Shown: piece by piece, positions 9,358 through 18,787 of the stretch | Numbering within the stretch: position 1 is the first letter of the stretch | Layout of the letters: each line of letters starts with the position of its first letter | NCBI GenBank assembly: GCA_051003795.1 | Contig: JBPCKZ010000061.1 | Span: 1-49,864, forward strand | Reading direction: 5' to 3' | Length of the DNA: 49,864 nucleotides | From: JALYXS01 sp051003795 | GTDB taxonomy: Bacteria; Acidobacteriota; Terriglobia; Bryobacterales; Bryobacteraceae | Program-made: the position numbers and the translations under genes | The notes under the pieces: generated by a model | What the model saw: the letters and a program-made list of their open reading frames with translations, nothing else | Told to the model about the DNA's origin: nothing | The model's database searches: none

Positions 9358-9399
9358 ATAATGACGCCGGACTACGCGAGCCCCGAGCAAGCCGGCGGG
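9349..9399 (+). pseudogene. Ser/Thr kinase activation-segment fragment
   Basis: The plus strand encodes LAQIMTPDYASPEQAGG. TPDYASPEQ is the usual activation-segment/APE motif of ECF-linked acidobacterial Ser/Thr kinases. Only about 17 residues match. It lies in opposite orientation to the N-lobe fragment and overlaps it by nine bases, so the locus was rearranged, not merely truncated. I see nothing further in 9400-9472. Confidence 0.5.
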
Positions 9400-9472
9400 G
9401 TGAGCTCGGGATTCGCGCTTCGCCGGCGATTCGGGTGGAAAGTCCGGCCGTTTACGGCCTCGCGCCAGGCTC

Positions 9473-11614
9473 CTACGGCTCGAGCGCGGCCTTGATCCGC
9501 TCCGCCAGTTGTGTCGCCGTGTAGGGCTTTTGAATGAACCCGGAGAGTCCCTGCCGCTCGATCCAATCCGTGGCTTCACTCTCGTTATAACCGCTGGTAA
9601 TCACGATGCGCGTTGCCGGACGGATTTCGACGATGCGGCGCGCCGCTTCTTCCCCGTTCATGACAGGCATGGCCATATCGAGCAGCACGGCGCTGACTTC
9701 GCCGCCCATTTTGGCGAAGAAGTCCACCGCTTCCTTGCCGTTTTCCGCGAGCGCCACCTTGTACCCGTAGCGCTCCAAGGTGGCCTTGGCCATTCGCCGT
9801 ACCGCTTCTTCATCGTCGACCACAAGAACCAACCCCTTCCCCGAAAGAGTCTTCCGGTTTTTCACTACGCTGGTCTTGACCGGCTGTTCCCGGCTGGCCG
9901 GGAAGAGCAGTTGAAACCTCGTGCCGGCGCCTTCCGCGCTCTCGACGCGCATGATGCCTTTATGGCTGCCCACGATTCCCAGCACGGCCGCGAGGCCAAG
10001 CCCATGCCCGTGCGGCTTCGTCGTGAAGAAAGGATCGAAGATGCGCGCCTGCGTTTCCTTCGACATCCCGCAGCCGGTGTCGCGGGTTTCCAAATAAGCG
10101 TACGGCCCCGGCGGGATTTGCGCTTCCGGAAAATAGCGAGCCGCCTCTTCGGCGTCGATGTCCCAAGCGCGCGTCGTGACTTCCACGATACCGGGGTTTT
10201 CGCCAATGGCTTCAGACGCATTGATCACAAGATTCATGATCACCTGCTGCATCTGCGCGGAATCGGCGTCCACGCGAGGCAGATCTTGTGCCAGGTTCAT
10301 GCGAAGATCGATTTTCTTCGACATCACCGCTTCGACGAGTTTGCTGATCTCGGCAACCAACTCCGTTAAATCGACCGGCTTGATGACGAATGGCGCGCGT
10401 CCCGAATAGGCCAGCAACTGCTGTGTAAGATCGGAAGCGCGCCGGCTCGCCAGCACCACTTCGGCCAGAGTTCGATACGCCGGGTGCGAGGGGGACAGCG
10501 CGTCCAGCGATAAGCTGGCGTTGCCCATCATCGAGGCGAGCATGTTATTGAAATCGTGCGCCACGCCGCCGGTGAGAAGCCCGAGCGATTCGAGTTTCTG
10601 CGCGTGCAGCAACCGGCTCTCCAGTTGTTTGCGCTCCGTAAGATCCAGAACGAAGCAGACACAGGTGCATGCTTCGGCATTGTCGATGGCCGCATTCTTG
10701 ACGGCGGCCCCGCCTATCAGGATGGGAACGGTAGTTCCATCCTTGCGGACGATTTCCTTCTCAAAAGGGGTGCACGCGCCTTTGGCGGCCAACTCCTGAA
10801 GCGCTTGCCGGTCGGCGGCGTGATGCTTCGCCGGCGTCATGTCCCGCCAGCGGATCTGACGCTGCCGCAATTCTTCGCGGGTGTAGCCGGTCATCCGGAG
10901 GAAAAAATCGTTGGCATCGAGCACATGATTGCCGTCTACTTCGATAATGCCGATGATGTTCGATTCAAATAGCCGCCGGACGCGGGTCTCGCTTTGCCGC
11001 AGCGCCGCCAGCACCGATTCCGCTTCGGCACGAGCGGCCTTTTCCCGGCCCAGCATCGCCGCTTTTTCGGCTTCGGCGCGGTTCACCTCGGTCACGTCCA
11101 AAGAAATTCCGGCGATGTAGCGTTTCCCTGAATTCGTGGTGAACGGAAACTTGAATGTCATCCATTGGTGTTCGCCGTCCGATTGGGGGAGCGTTTCGGC
11201 AACCTTCAATGTCCGATTCGCGTTAAGCGCGCGAAGATCGTTAGCTCGTATTTGGCCCGCTATTTCCGCAGGCCAAAGATCCTGGTCGGTCTTGCGCCAC
11301 CACTCGCAACCCAAGACACTTTCAATTACCCGGTTTGCGTAGATGTACCTGCCTTCCTCGTCTTTCATGTAAGCAAGCAACGGGCTGTTGTTCATGAAAG
11401 ACTGAAACAGGTCGCGGCTCTCCCGTAGGGCGGCCTCCACCCGGTCCCGGCCGCGAGCCGCTTGCTCTAGTTCCTCCACCCGCTTGCGTAAGCGTGTAAG
11501 TTCTTCATACTGCGATACCTCAATCGGAGTGCCTACCCTATCGCTAACCCTGGTCGCCATGGCGTCATAACCCAAAAACGGCACCTTTCGCCGCACCCTG
11601 TCACAGGTCGTCAT
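9473..11614 (-). CDS. PAS-PAS hybrid histidine kinase with C-terminal receiver
   Basis: About 713 aa from ATG 11614 (a GTG at 11623 gives three more residues; ATG 11560 is also possible). No membrane segment is visible, so it is probably cytoplasmic. Numbering here is from GTG 11623. A coiled coil lies at about 38-70. PAS1 at about 71-182 begins with FQSFMNNSPLLAYMKD; PAS2 is at about 215-335. The HisKA box GGVAHDFNN contains phospho-acceptor His356. The HATPase_c domain has NLVINASEA, DTGCGM and GHGLGLAAV. The receiver at about 597-712 has VVDDEE, the LLDMAMP phospho-acceptor Asp649, and the conserved Lys in IQKPY. No output or DNA-binding partner adjoins it. The core closely resembles the second hybrid kinase at 45.5 kb. 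It is downstream of the arylsulfotransferase-like gene on the same strand. Confidence 0.9.
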   Translation of the reverse strand: MTTCDRVRRKVPFLGYDAMATRVSDRVGTPIEVSQYEELTRLRKRVEELEQAARGRDRVEAALRESRDLFQSFMNNSPLLAYMKDEEGRYIYANRVIESVLGCEWWRKTDQDLWPAEIAGQIRANDLRALNANRTLKVAETLPQSDGEHQWMTFKFPFTTNSGKRYIAGISLDVTEVNRAEAEKAAMLGREKAARAEAESVLAALRQSETRVRRLFESNIIGIIEVDGNHVLDANDFFLRMTGYTREELRQRQIRWRDMTPAKHHAADRQALQELAAKGACTPFEKEIVRKDGTTVPILIGGAAVKNAAIDNAEACTCVCFVLDLTERKQLESRLLHAQKLESLGLLTGGVAHDFNNMLASMMGNASLSLDALSPSHPAYRTLAEVVLASRRASDLTQQLLAYSGRAPFVIKPVDLTELVAEISKLVEAVMSKKIDLRMNLAQDLPRVDADSAQMQQVIMNLVINASEAIGENPGIVEVTTRAWDIDAEEAARYFPEAQIPPGPYAYLETRDTGCGMSKETQARIFDPFFTTKPHGHGLGLAAVLGIVGSHKGIMRVESAEGAGTRFQLLFPASREQPVKTSVVKNRKTLSGKGLVLVVDDEEAVRRMAKATLERYGYKVALAENGKEAVDFFAKMGGEVSAVLLDMAMPVMNGEEAARRIVEIRPATRIVITSGYNESEATDWIERQGLSGFIQKPYTATQLAERIKAALEP

Positions 11615-11690
11615 ACAATCCACGGGCCAAACGGAGGTGGAAAGGCGCTATACATTCTGGAATAATGCGTTCAATCGCTCCCTTAAGTAG

Positions 11691-13589
11691 TTAATTTCTG
11701 GACCGTGGGGCTGCTCCCGCCAGCGGGCATTTGGGGAATGCTCGTGGTTCCAATCCGGGGATACTGGAACACCGTGGCGGGCTGGGCCGCGACGCCGCCG
11801 CCTCCGCCTTCAGTGGCATGGGAGCGCTGTATAAATTGTCCAGACGGAAAGATCGATAAGCGGCTTCGGTTAATTTAAGCGCGTAAACGATGTTTCCCGC
11901 CGGATCGACTTCCATTGCGACGGAGCTGTTGTCCGGAAACCAGCCGCTTCCGAAGTGAAGGTTTCCATTCGACAGCCTTTGCGCCGCGCCTAATGCGAAG
12001 GAAAACCCGCCGAGGTTTGCGGCTAGAACGGGCGTGGCGGTCCGGTTTACCTCATCGATCTCGATAACCTGGCCGCGGCTGTTCGCCGTTCCGTCAAGTG
12101 CGCGTCTAGTGTTGCCGTTATCGTACAGCAATAGCCGGCTCGGGTTATCCGGGTCGAAATTGACATCGTGCTGGTGGGAAAACCAGGCATTCGGATCGGC
12201 CGGATTCATCGCGAAATCGCCGTCGCGGCCCAGACGCCACAGAATGTTGCCCGAGCCGTTTCCATTTTGATAGTCGATCTTGAGCACCCAATCCTGATGG
12301 CGCATCGAGACGATCAGGTTGCCGTCGGCGGTAGGCTGCACGCTGTTGGCGTGAGTCCAGTCGTTCGCGTCGTCGGCGAGCGTGAGCTTCGGGCAGCTTC
12401 CCTGCGAACAGCGTTCGTTCAAAACGGCGGCGCGCCGCTGGTCTAGATGGTCAAACGCGCTCCACGTCCAAACAATATTTAGATCCGGATCGAGCACGAT
12501 CACCATGTCTCCGCCGACATCGACCGCCCCCGGGCCCTGTACGTCCGTCAGGATTTGCTCGACAAACCCGAGCGTGGCGATCTTGCCGTCCGGAAGACGA
12601 AACGCCTCATGATGAAACCCGCTGATGGGCGGCTGCCCCATTGCCGCGAGTTGCTCGTTCACGCGCGCGGCATTGGTCTCAAGGACAGTCATTCCGGCGA
12701 GATCGAATGCCCGAAGCTTTTGCGTTGCCGGGCCGCCGTTGCCTTGGACCAATCCCCAAAATATCCCGCCCGGCTCCGGCCTGGTGATGAAAGAAATGTC
12801 CCCGGGATAATACCAGAGAAGATTGCCGTTCAGATCCGTCGCGATCTGTTTATTCGGAAAGATGGGGCAGTGAAGCAGGAAGCCTTGCGCGCTTGCCGGC
12901 GCGATCCGAACCTCATGCTGGGGCAGATCGATATTCACCCTTCCAGTGGCGGCCGAGGTTTCGCCGCTGGCAATTCTTCCGTCGCCGGAATCGATGAAGT
13001 GGCGAAGAGTGTAGACGCTGTCGGGATAGAGCCCCGCTACGTAAAGATTCATGCTGCGTCCGTCGCAATCGCGGAAGGGCGTCGTTTGGATGGAGCCATC
13101 GGGCGCCCGGGCTTCCACCTGCATCCGGTTTCCGGGCGCGCAAGGCGGCGCGCTGTAAAGCAGCACGAGCGGGTGCGCCGTCGGATTGAGAACGGCAATT
13201 CCCGACGATACGCGGGATAGCATTTCGAACGGGTATGAGGCTGTCGCGGTTTCTCCGGTGTCGAGCCGGCGCGCGGACACTTCCATCTCGAACGTGCCTT
13301 CGCCATCGGCCATGGTCCAGTCGATCGTGTCGTCGGGGCCGTAGTCGTGAAGGATCTTGTATTCGCGCGCCGGAGCCGTTCGAACGCCAAAGCGATACCG
13401 GAGCGCCGGCGCGTCTCCGCCGGTCGATGCCGAGGCGCTCCACGTAATCATCGTGCCGACGGGTTGCGGCGTGGGTTGCGAGGCGGTCAGGTTGACGGAA
13501 AGGCCGGCGGTCGCGGTTGAAGCGACGAGAAGAATTCCGGCGAAAAGGTAGCCGGAATGGAATCGATTTGCAGCGGTGTTGCGAATCAT
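11691..13589 (-). CDS. Exported arylsulfotransferase (ASST)-like protein
   Basis: A protein of 632 aa. ATG 13589 is preceded by GGAGG at five bases; a TTG four codons earlier would hide that site. A signal peptide spans about residues 1-28. An Ig-like segment follows (LSVNLTASQPTPQPVGTMIT onward). The C-terminal two thirds is an ASST-type beta-propeller. Its marks are HHEAFRLPDGKIATLGF, VIVLDPDLNIVWTWSAFDHL, DWTHANSVQPTADGNLIVSM, WRLGRDGDF and WFSHQHDVNFDP. The conserved histidines of the family (in HHEAF, THANS, HQHD) are present. PAS-independent bacterial ASSTs transfer sulfate between phenolic compounds in the periplasm; many acidobacterial homologues are uncharacterised, so the substrate is open. 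The C-terminus ends in a short Pro/Arg-rich tail. Confidence 0.75.
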   Translation of the reverse strand: MIRNTAANRFHSGYLFAGILLVASTATAGLSVNLTASQPTPQPVGTMITWSASASTGGDAPALRYRFGVRTAPAREYKILHDYGPDDTIDWTMADGEGTFEMEVSARRLDTGETATASYPFEMLSRVSSGIAVLNPTAHPLVLLYSAPPCAPGNRMQVEARAPDGSIQTTPFRDCDGRSMNLYVAGLYPDSVYTLRHFIDSGDGRIASGETSAATGRVNIDLPQHEVRIAPASAQGFLLHCPIFPNKQIATDLNGNLLWYYPGDISFITRPEPGGIFWGLVQGNGGPATQKLRAFDLAGMTVLETNAARVNEQLAAMGQPPISGFHHEAFRLPDGKIATLGFVEQILTDVQGPGAVDVGGDMVIVLDPDLNIVWTWSAFDHLDQRRAAVLNERCSQGSCPKLTLADDANDWTHANSVQPTADGNLIVSMRHQDWVLKIDYQNGNGSGNILWRLGRDGDFAMNPADPNAWFSHQHDVNFDPDNPSRLLLYDNGNTRRALDGTANSRGQVIEIDEVNRTATPVLAANLGGFSFALGAAQRLSNGNLHFGSGWFPDNSSVAMEVDPAGNIVYALKLTEAAYRSFRLDNLYSAPMPLKAEAAASRPSPPRCSSIPGLEPRAFPKCPLAGAAPRSRN

Positions 13590-13703
13590 GACAGCCTCCA
13601 ACGGTTACGGATTGAATATGCTGTAAGCGCAATGTGGAGACCAGTAGGCTCGCCGAGCGGGTATTGGAAGCCGCTTGGCGTGTATCTCTCTGAAGTGTCG
13701 GCG

Positions 13704-13733
13704 ATTATAAGTTGACGCGATGAGATGTGTCGG
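13704..13733 (-). promoter_or_regulatory. Candidate sigma-70-like promoter for the ASST-like gene
   Basis: On the minus strand CCGACA (13728-13733) is followed after 18 bases by a perfect TATAAT (13704-13709). Transcription would start near 13697, giving a leader of about 108 bases before ATG 13589. Confidence 0.4.
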
Positions 13734-13810
13734 GGAGTATCGTCATGCGCGAATGGCGAAACCCTATCTTTTTCGATAAACCTGTCGCTTATTGGATAGG
13801 ATTGCAGTTG

Positions 13811-13832
13811 CCGCCGGGCCGCATCCCGGCGG
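13811..13832 (-). terminator. GC-rich hairpin after the pyrimidine operon
   Basis: A perfect 8-bp stem, CCGCCGGG and CCCGGCGG, with a 6-base loop lies 21 bases after the UPF0182 stop codon. There is no clear U-tract, so termination may be weak or not intrinsic. Confidence 0.4.
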
Positions 13833-13853
13833 GGGTGGACGCCAAGGCCTCGC

Positions 13854-16571
13854 TCACTTCCTTGCTTCCGCTTCCACCGCTTCCAATTCTTTCCCCGCTT
13901 CCGCCCACTTGCCCTGACCCGCAAACTCACGATACCGGCGCAAGTGATTCCGAATGCCGTCGAGCCGGCTGTCCGTTCCCGTCGGCGCTGAAACCATCGG
14001 CGCGGCAGGAGCGGTCGCGGTGACCGGCGAACCTGCGCGATTCAACTCGGCCAGCGCCTTCTCGTACGTGTCCTCGTATACCAATCGGTTCCCCAGCGCC
14101 AGAACCACCTTCTTCAACTGCGGCATGCGTGCCTCGGTCGCCTGAATGTAGAGCGGCTCCACGTACAGAAACGTATTGTCGACCGGTAGCACCAAGGTCT
14201 GTCCGCGCAACACTTGCGAACCTTGCTGATTCCACAGCGTCAAATCTTTTGAAATATTCTGATCCTGATTGATTCGCGCCGCGATCTGCATGGGCCCGAG
14301 CGTAAGCTCCTGCTTCGAGAGTTGCAGCACGACAATTTCGCCCAGGTGTTCCCCGTCGCACCTCGCCAGCATCACGCCGATCAGGTTCTCCTTCGATGTG
14401 GGCGTGAACGAGAGCATCAGCAGAAATTCGGGCTTGTCCTGGCCGGGGAGCGTCGCCACGACGTAGGTCGGCGTGGAGGGCGCGGGCGTGCCGTTTTGTC
14501 CCGAGACGTAACGCGCCAACTCCCAAAGATCCTCCTTGTTGTAGAACGCTTGAGGATTCAGCATGTGATACGTCCGGTAAATTTCCGCCTGCACGCGGAA
14601 CAGCACTTCGGGATACCGGGCGTGCGCCCGCAGGTCGGCGGGCATTTCGGATTCCGCGTGAAACAGCTCCGGAAACAGATTCTTGTACGCCAGTATTACC
14701 GGATCGTTGGGCTCGAAAATGTAGAGGCGCGTTTCACCATCGTAAGCGTCCACGGTGGCCTTTACGGAGTTGCGGATGTAGTTGATCGTCCCCACGTTTT
14801 GAACGCCGATGCTTCGCGAATAGGGATGCGCGTCCGACGTGGTGTAGCCGTCCACCATCCAGACGAGACGGCCGGCATCGGTGATTACGAGATACGGATC
14901 GGTGTCCCATTCGAGAAACGCGGCCGCTTCCTGGAGCCGTTCGCGAACCCTGCGGCGGATCATCATCCGGCTGTCGGGCGTCAGGTAATTCGTGAGCAGG
15001 ATATTGGCATCGCCCTCATGCAGCGCGGCCGCGAGGCGAAGCGGCAGCGAGGAGATTGGGAAGCCGCCCTTCCCCTGGTATCGGGCTTTCACATTGTCGG
15101 CCCCCGAAGGATAGTCGAGCTCCTCTTGAGCCGTGTGTACAAACACCGGCTCATGCGCGATCTCGCTGTAATAAAGCTGCGGCCGCGCGATCTTCAGGCT
15201 GCTCGTCTTGATCTCCGGCGGCATGTTCTCGATTAAATAAACCGGCAGCCCGTCGGGGGTGATCTTGCTGACTTCGGCGAGCGCAAGACCATAGCCATGC
15301 GTATAGATGAAGTGCGGGTTGATCCAACTCGCGCGCGCATCGGGAAGCTGTTGGATATCGAGCTCCCGCGGCGCGAGAAGCACCTGCCGGTACTGGCCGT
15401 CGATGGTGTAGCGGTCCACGTCCGTGTTGGCGAAGACGTAATACTGGCGCAAGGCCTGACTCTGCGTGACGGTGTCGTGAAACGCGCGCATGTCCCACAG
15501 GCGCACGTTATCGAGCAGATTTTTGTGCTTGACCACGTCGATGGTCGTTTCGGGCTGCGTTTTATATTCAATGGCGCGCGTGCGCTCCTCCAGACGGTAC
15601 GCCGCGCGCGTGGCGTGAATATGATCTTGAATGTAAGACCGCTCGAGCGAGATCTCGTTGGGCTTCACGTAGAGGCTCGATACCAGTTTCGGCACGATGA
15701 ACTCGACCACGAGCGCGAAAGCCATGCACGCCGCCAGAACCCATCGGCCCGACCACGCGAACACCGCCGCGAGCAGGCACGCCGCAACCAACAGCCACTG
15801 CAACGGGAGCGCAACGTGCGCGTCGACGTAATCCACGCCGACCATGAATCCATGGTCGTTCAGTACCATCTCGTAGCGGCCCAGAAAATATTTGCAGGCG
15901 AGGCCGAGCAGGAAAACGACCACGGCTCCGCGCAGAAAGCGCGATTCCAGGCCGCCCGGGAGCCGCAATAACCCTACATCGAATTCGCGCATTTCCCGCA
16001 GCTCGGGAATGCGGTAGCGCAATTGCCAGAAGCGCGCCGCGATCCAGTAAACCAGAACCGAGACGATTACCAACGCCAGGACGTAATGCCGCAAGTCCGA
16101 ATAAAACGGCAGGTCGAATAGATAGAACGAGAGCGGCTTCTGAAAGACGGTATCGCGCCACGCGGTTGCATCGGTGGTGAGCGAGCGGCTGCCGAGATAG
16201 CGAACGATGGTCCAGTTATCGATTGCGGAAGACGCCGTCAGGAAAGCCATGAAGAGAAGCGCGAGCGTGACGATTTTGGCGTAGGTGCGGTGTTCGCTCA
16301 GCCTCGTTTCGGCGAATTTCAAAGCCCGCGCATGAGCGATCCAGAGGACCGCGAACGCGAGCAGGGTAGCCGCGACCACCGGCGCGACGGAATAGGTATA
16401 GAGATTAAACCAAGTCTGGACTTGCCCGAGTTCTTTCCACCATTGATACTCGATAACCAGCGACGCGATCCAGCGCGCCCCCGCAAGAGCGATGAACGCG
16501 ACGATGGCAAGCGAGATGCACCCCGCGCGCGAGCGCCGCGGCTGAGACGAAGGAAGCCGGTGAACGACCAT
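13854..16571 (-). CDS. UPF0182-family membrane protein
   Basis: A protein of 905 aa from ATG 16571; a TTG at 16577 is also open. The N-terminal third carries about seven hydrophobic membrane segments, including SLAIVAFIALAGARWIASLV and YVLALVIVSVLVYWIAARFW. The rest is a large soluble, probably external, domain with family signatures such as NLLDNVRLWD, WMVDGYTTSDAHPYS and NYIRNSVKATVDAYDG. Length, order and motifs match UPF0182 (COG1615), whose function is unknown. It begins 13 bases after the pyrC stop and is almost certainly in the pyr transcript. That context makes a role tied to nucleotide supply or envelope synthesis possible, but this is inference. Confidence 0.9.
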   Translation of the reverse strand: MVVHRLPSSQPRRSRAGCISLAIVAFIALAGARWIASLVIEYQWWKELGQVQTWFNLYTYSVAPVVAATLLAFAVLWIAHARALKFAETRLSEHRTYAKIVTLALLFMAFLTASSAIDNWTIVRYLGSRSLTTDATAWRDTVFQKPLSFYLFDLPFYSDLRHYVLALVIVSVLVYWIAARFWQLRYRIPELREMREFDVGLLRLPGGLESRFLRGAVVVFLLGLACKYFLGRYEMVLNDHGFMVGVDYVDAHVALPLQWLLVAACLLAAVFAWSGRWVLAACMAFALVVEFIVPKLVSSLYVKPNEISLERSYIQDHIHATRAAYRLEERTRAIEYKTQPETTIDVVKHKNLLDNVRLWDMRAFHDTVTQSQALRQYYVFANTDVDRYTIDGQYRQVLLAPRELDIQQLPDARASWINPHFIYTHGYGLALAEVSKITPDGLPVYLIENMPPEIKTSSLKIARPQLYYSEIAHEPVFVHTAQEELDYPSGADNVKARYQGKGGFPISSLPLRLAAALHEGDANILLTNYLTPDSRMMIRRRVRERLQEAAAFLEWDTDPYLVITDAGRLVWMVDGYTTSDAHPYSRSIGVQNVGTINYIRNSVKATVDAYDGETRLYIFEPNDPVILAYKNLFPELFHAESEMPADLRAHARYPEVLFRVQAEIYRTYHMLNPQAFYNKEDLWELARYVSGQNGTPAPSTPTYVVATLPGQDKPEFLLMLSFTPTSKENLIGVMLARCDGEHLGEIVVLQLSKQELTLGPMQIAARINQDQNISKDLTLWNQQGSQVLRGQTLVLPVDNTFLYVEPLYIQATEARMPQLKKVVLALGNRLVYEDTYEKALAELNRAGSPVTATAPAAPMVSAPTGTDSRLDGIRNHLRRYREFAGQGKWAEAGKELEAVEAEARK

Positions 16572-16584
16572 GATCAATTGCCGT

Positions 16585-17868
16585 TCATTCTAACTGCCAC
16601 GCAATTCTTCCCCCCACGATAGCGGCCACGGGCCCTCCTCGAAATTTCTTCCCATCGAACGGCGAATTCTTGCTTTTTGAAAACGACTGGTTCACATCAT
16701 AGACCCATTCGCGTTCCGTGTCGAAAACCGTGACGTCCCCGGGCGCGCCCGCCGCAAGCGTTCCGCGATCCAGCCGCAAAACGTTGGCCGGCCCGGTCGT
16801 AAACAAAGCGACCATGCGCGCGAGCGATATCCTCCCGCCATGCACCAGCTTTTCGAGCGACAGTCCGAGCGCCGTTTCAAGCCCGGTAATCCCGAAAGGG
16901 CATCTCTCGAATTCCTGCATCTTCTCGCTTCCCGGATGCGGCGCGTGATCCGTGGCAATCGCGTCGATCGCCCCGGAAACTATTCCATCGATCACGGCAT
17001 CCACATCGAGCGCCGACCGAAGCGGCGGCTTCATCTTGTAATTGCTGTCGTAAGCGGCAAGCTCCGCATCCGTTATTGCGAAGTGGTGCGGAGTCGATTC
17101 GCTCGTTACGGCAAGTCCCTGTCTTTTCGCGTACGCCACCATCGCGACCGAGCGCCGCGCCGAGATATGGGCCACGTGAAAGCGCGCCCCGGTCGCCTCC
17201 GCGAGCAAAATGTCGCGCGCCACCATCACGTCCTCGGAACTGGAGGGAATGCCGCGCAGGCCTAGCCGCGTGGACATCGGCCCTTCGTGCATGTCACCGC
17301 CCGCGCTCAAATTCAGGTCCTCGCAATGATCGATCACCGGCAGATCGAAGGACCGCGCGAATTCCATCGCGCGGCGCATCACGCGCGCGTTCATGACGGG
17401 GCGCCCGTCGTCCGAAATAGCCACGATGCCGGCGTTCTTCATCGACCCGATAGCCGCCAGTTCATCGCCCGCGCTATTGCGCGTAATGGCGCCGATCGGG
17501 AAAACGTTGGTAATGGCGAACCTTCGCGCGCGCTCGATAATGTAGCTGGTGACGGTGGCGTTGTCGTTCACGGGAATCGTGTTCGGCATGCAGCAGATGG
17601 ACGTGAACCCTCCCGCCGCCGCCGCGCGCGAACCCGTCTCAATGGTCTCGGCGTGCTCAATGCCAGGCTCGCGGAGGTGCACATGCATATCGATGAAACC
17701 CGGCGCGACGATCCTGCCCGAGGCATCGAAGATTTCGCAGCCGGCGGTATCTCCGCCGCTCGCAATGCGGCCGTCGCGAATCAGGATATCGGCCGCTTCG
17801 TCGCGTTGCGAAGCCGGATCGATCACGCGGCCGTTCTTGATCCAGATGGATTGAGACCGCGCGCTCAC
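16585..17868 (-). CDS. pyrC: Dihydroorotase
   Basis: Cyclises carbamoyl-aspartate to dihydroorotate in de novo pyrimidine synthesis. It has 427 aa starting at GTG 17868, chosen because its GTGA overlaps the pyrB stop by four bases, the usual mark of translational coupling. The open frame extends further upstream but only as a shadow of pyrB. The metal-binding HVH lies in GFIDMHVHLREPG near residue 60. Other active-site stretches are DHCED, HVAHIS and TDHAPH. The size and the REPG motif fit class I dihydroorotases, which often work beside aspartate carbamoyltransferase. No break is visible. Confidence 0.95.
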   Translation of the reverse strand: MSARSQSIWIKNGRVIDPASQRDEAADILIRDGRIASGGDTAGCEIFDASGRIVAPGFIDMHVHLREPGIEHAETIETGSRAAAAGGFTSICCMPNTIPVNDNATVTSYIIERARRFAITNVFPIGAITRNSAGDELAAIGSMKNAGIVAISDDGRPVMNARVMRRAMEFARSFDLPVIDHCEDLNLSAGGDMHEGPMSTRLGLRGIPSSSEDVMVARDILLAEATGARFHVAHISARRSVAMVAYAKRQGLAVTSESTPHHFAITDAELAAYDSNYKMKPPLRSALDVDAVIDGIVSGAIDAIATDHAPHPGSEKMQEFERCPFGITGLETALGLSLEKLVHGGRISLARMVALFTTGPANVLRLDRGTLAAGAPGDVTVFDTEREWVYDVNQSFSKSKNSPFDGKKFRGGPVAAIVGGRIAWQLE

Positions 17869-18785
17869 CCCACCACCCGTTCCAGCACGGCCATCCGCAC
17901 CGCCACGCCGTTCTCCACCTGATTCAGGATCACCGAACGCTGGCTGTCGGCGACTTCGGAAGACAGTTCCCGGCCGCGGTTGATCGGACCCGGATGCATC
18001 ACGATGGCATGCGGCTTCGCCAGCGCCATGTGCTCCAAACGCAGCCCGTAAAACGGAAAATATTCGCCCGCCGAGAGCGCCGATTCGTGCTGGCGCTCGA
18101 GCTGCACGCGGAGCATCATCACCACATCGGCGTCGCGGATAGCCTCGCGAATATCGTGAGTCAGCGTGATGCCGGGCGCGATTCCGGCGAGCGCCCGAGG
18201 CAGCAGGGGAGCGGGCCCGCACAAAACGATATCGACGCCGAACTTCGAAAGCAGATGCACGTTCGACCGCGCCACGCGGCTGTGCGCGATATCGCCGATG
18301 ATCGCCACGCGCAAGCCTTCGAGCTTCGACGTGCGGTCGAGAATCGTGAGCGCGTCGAGTAGCGCTTGCGTGGGATGCTCATGCGTGCCGTCGCCCGCGT
18401 TGACGATGGGAATGGGCAAATGCCGCGCCAGGAATTGCGGCGCCCCGGACGCCGAATGGCGCATCACGATGGCGTTGGGGCGCATGGCCGCGAGCGTGTT
18501 CAGCGTATCGACCAGCGACTCGCCTTTCGATGCGCTCGACCCCGAAGCCGTGATCGAAATGGTATCCGCGCCCAGCCGCTTCGCCGCGATTTCAAAGCTC
18601 GTCCGCGTGCGCGTGGAGGATTCAAAAAACAGATTGACGATCGTCTTCCCGCGCAAAGTATCGAAACGCGGAAAAGACTGGTTTTGAAGGGGCTGGAACT
18701 GTTTCGCTCGCGCCAGGATGGCTTCGATCTCCGCGCGATCGAGCGATTCAATGCCAAGTAACCCAGCGGGCAATCCGGCCTGCAT
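17865..18785 (-). CDS. pyrB: Aspartate carbamoyltransferase catalytic chain
   Basis: Condenses carbamoyl phosphate with aspartate, the committed step of pyrimidine synthesis. A protein of 306 aa from ATG 18785 (MQAGLPAGLLGIESL), two bases after the pyrR stop; an upstream in-frame ATG at 18839 lies inside pyrR and is less likely. The carbamoyl-phosphate loop SSTRTRTSFE is at about residues 58-67. The Lys-bearing loop ASGSSASKGES, MRHSASGAPQ and HEHPTQALLD follow. HPGPINRG near residue 270 is the aspartate-side signature. No pyrI regulatory chain is adjacent, so this is probably an unregulated trimer or a complex with PyrC. Confidence 0.95.
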   Translation of the reverse strand: MQAGLPAGLLGIESLDRAEIEAILARAKQFQPLQNQSFPRFDTLRGKTIVNLFFESSTRTRTSFEIAAKRLGADTISITASGSSASKGESLVDTLNTLAAMRPNAIVMRHSASGAPQFLARHLPIPIVNAGDGTHEHPTQALLDALTILDRTSKLEGLRVAIIGDIAHSRVARSNVHLLSKFGVDIVLCGPAPLLPRALAGIAPGITLTHDIREAIRDADVVMMLRVQLERQHESALSAGEYFPFYGLRLEHMALAKPHAIVMHPGPINRGRELSSEVADSQRSVILNQVENGVAVRMAVLERVVG

Positions 18786-18787
18786 CG

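Noticed and set aside
17869..18222. Upstream extension of the dihydroorotase frame (about 118 extra codons)
   Set aside because: It lies within pyrB in another frame and has no dihydroorotase similarity; the GTG at 17868 overlapping the pyrB stop is the better start.
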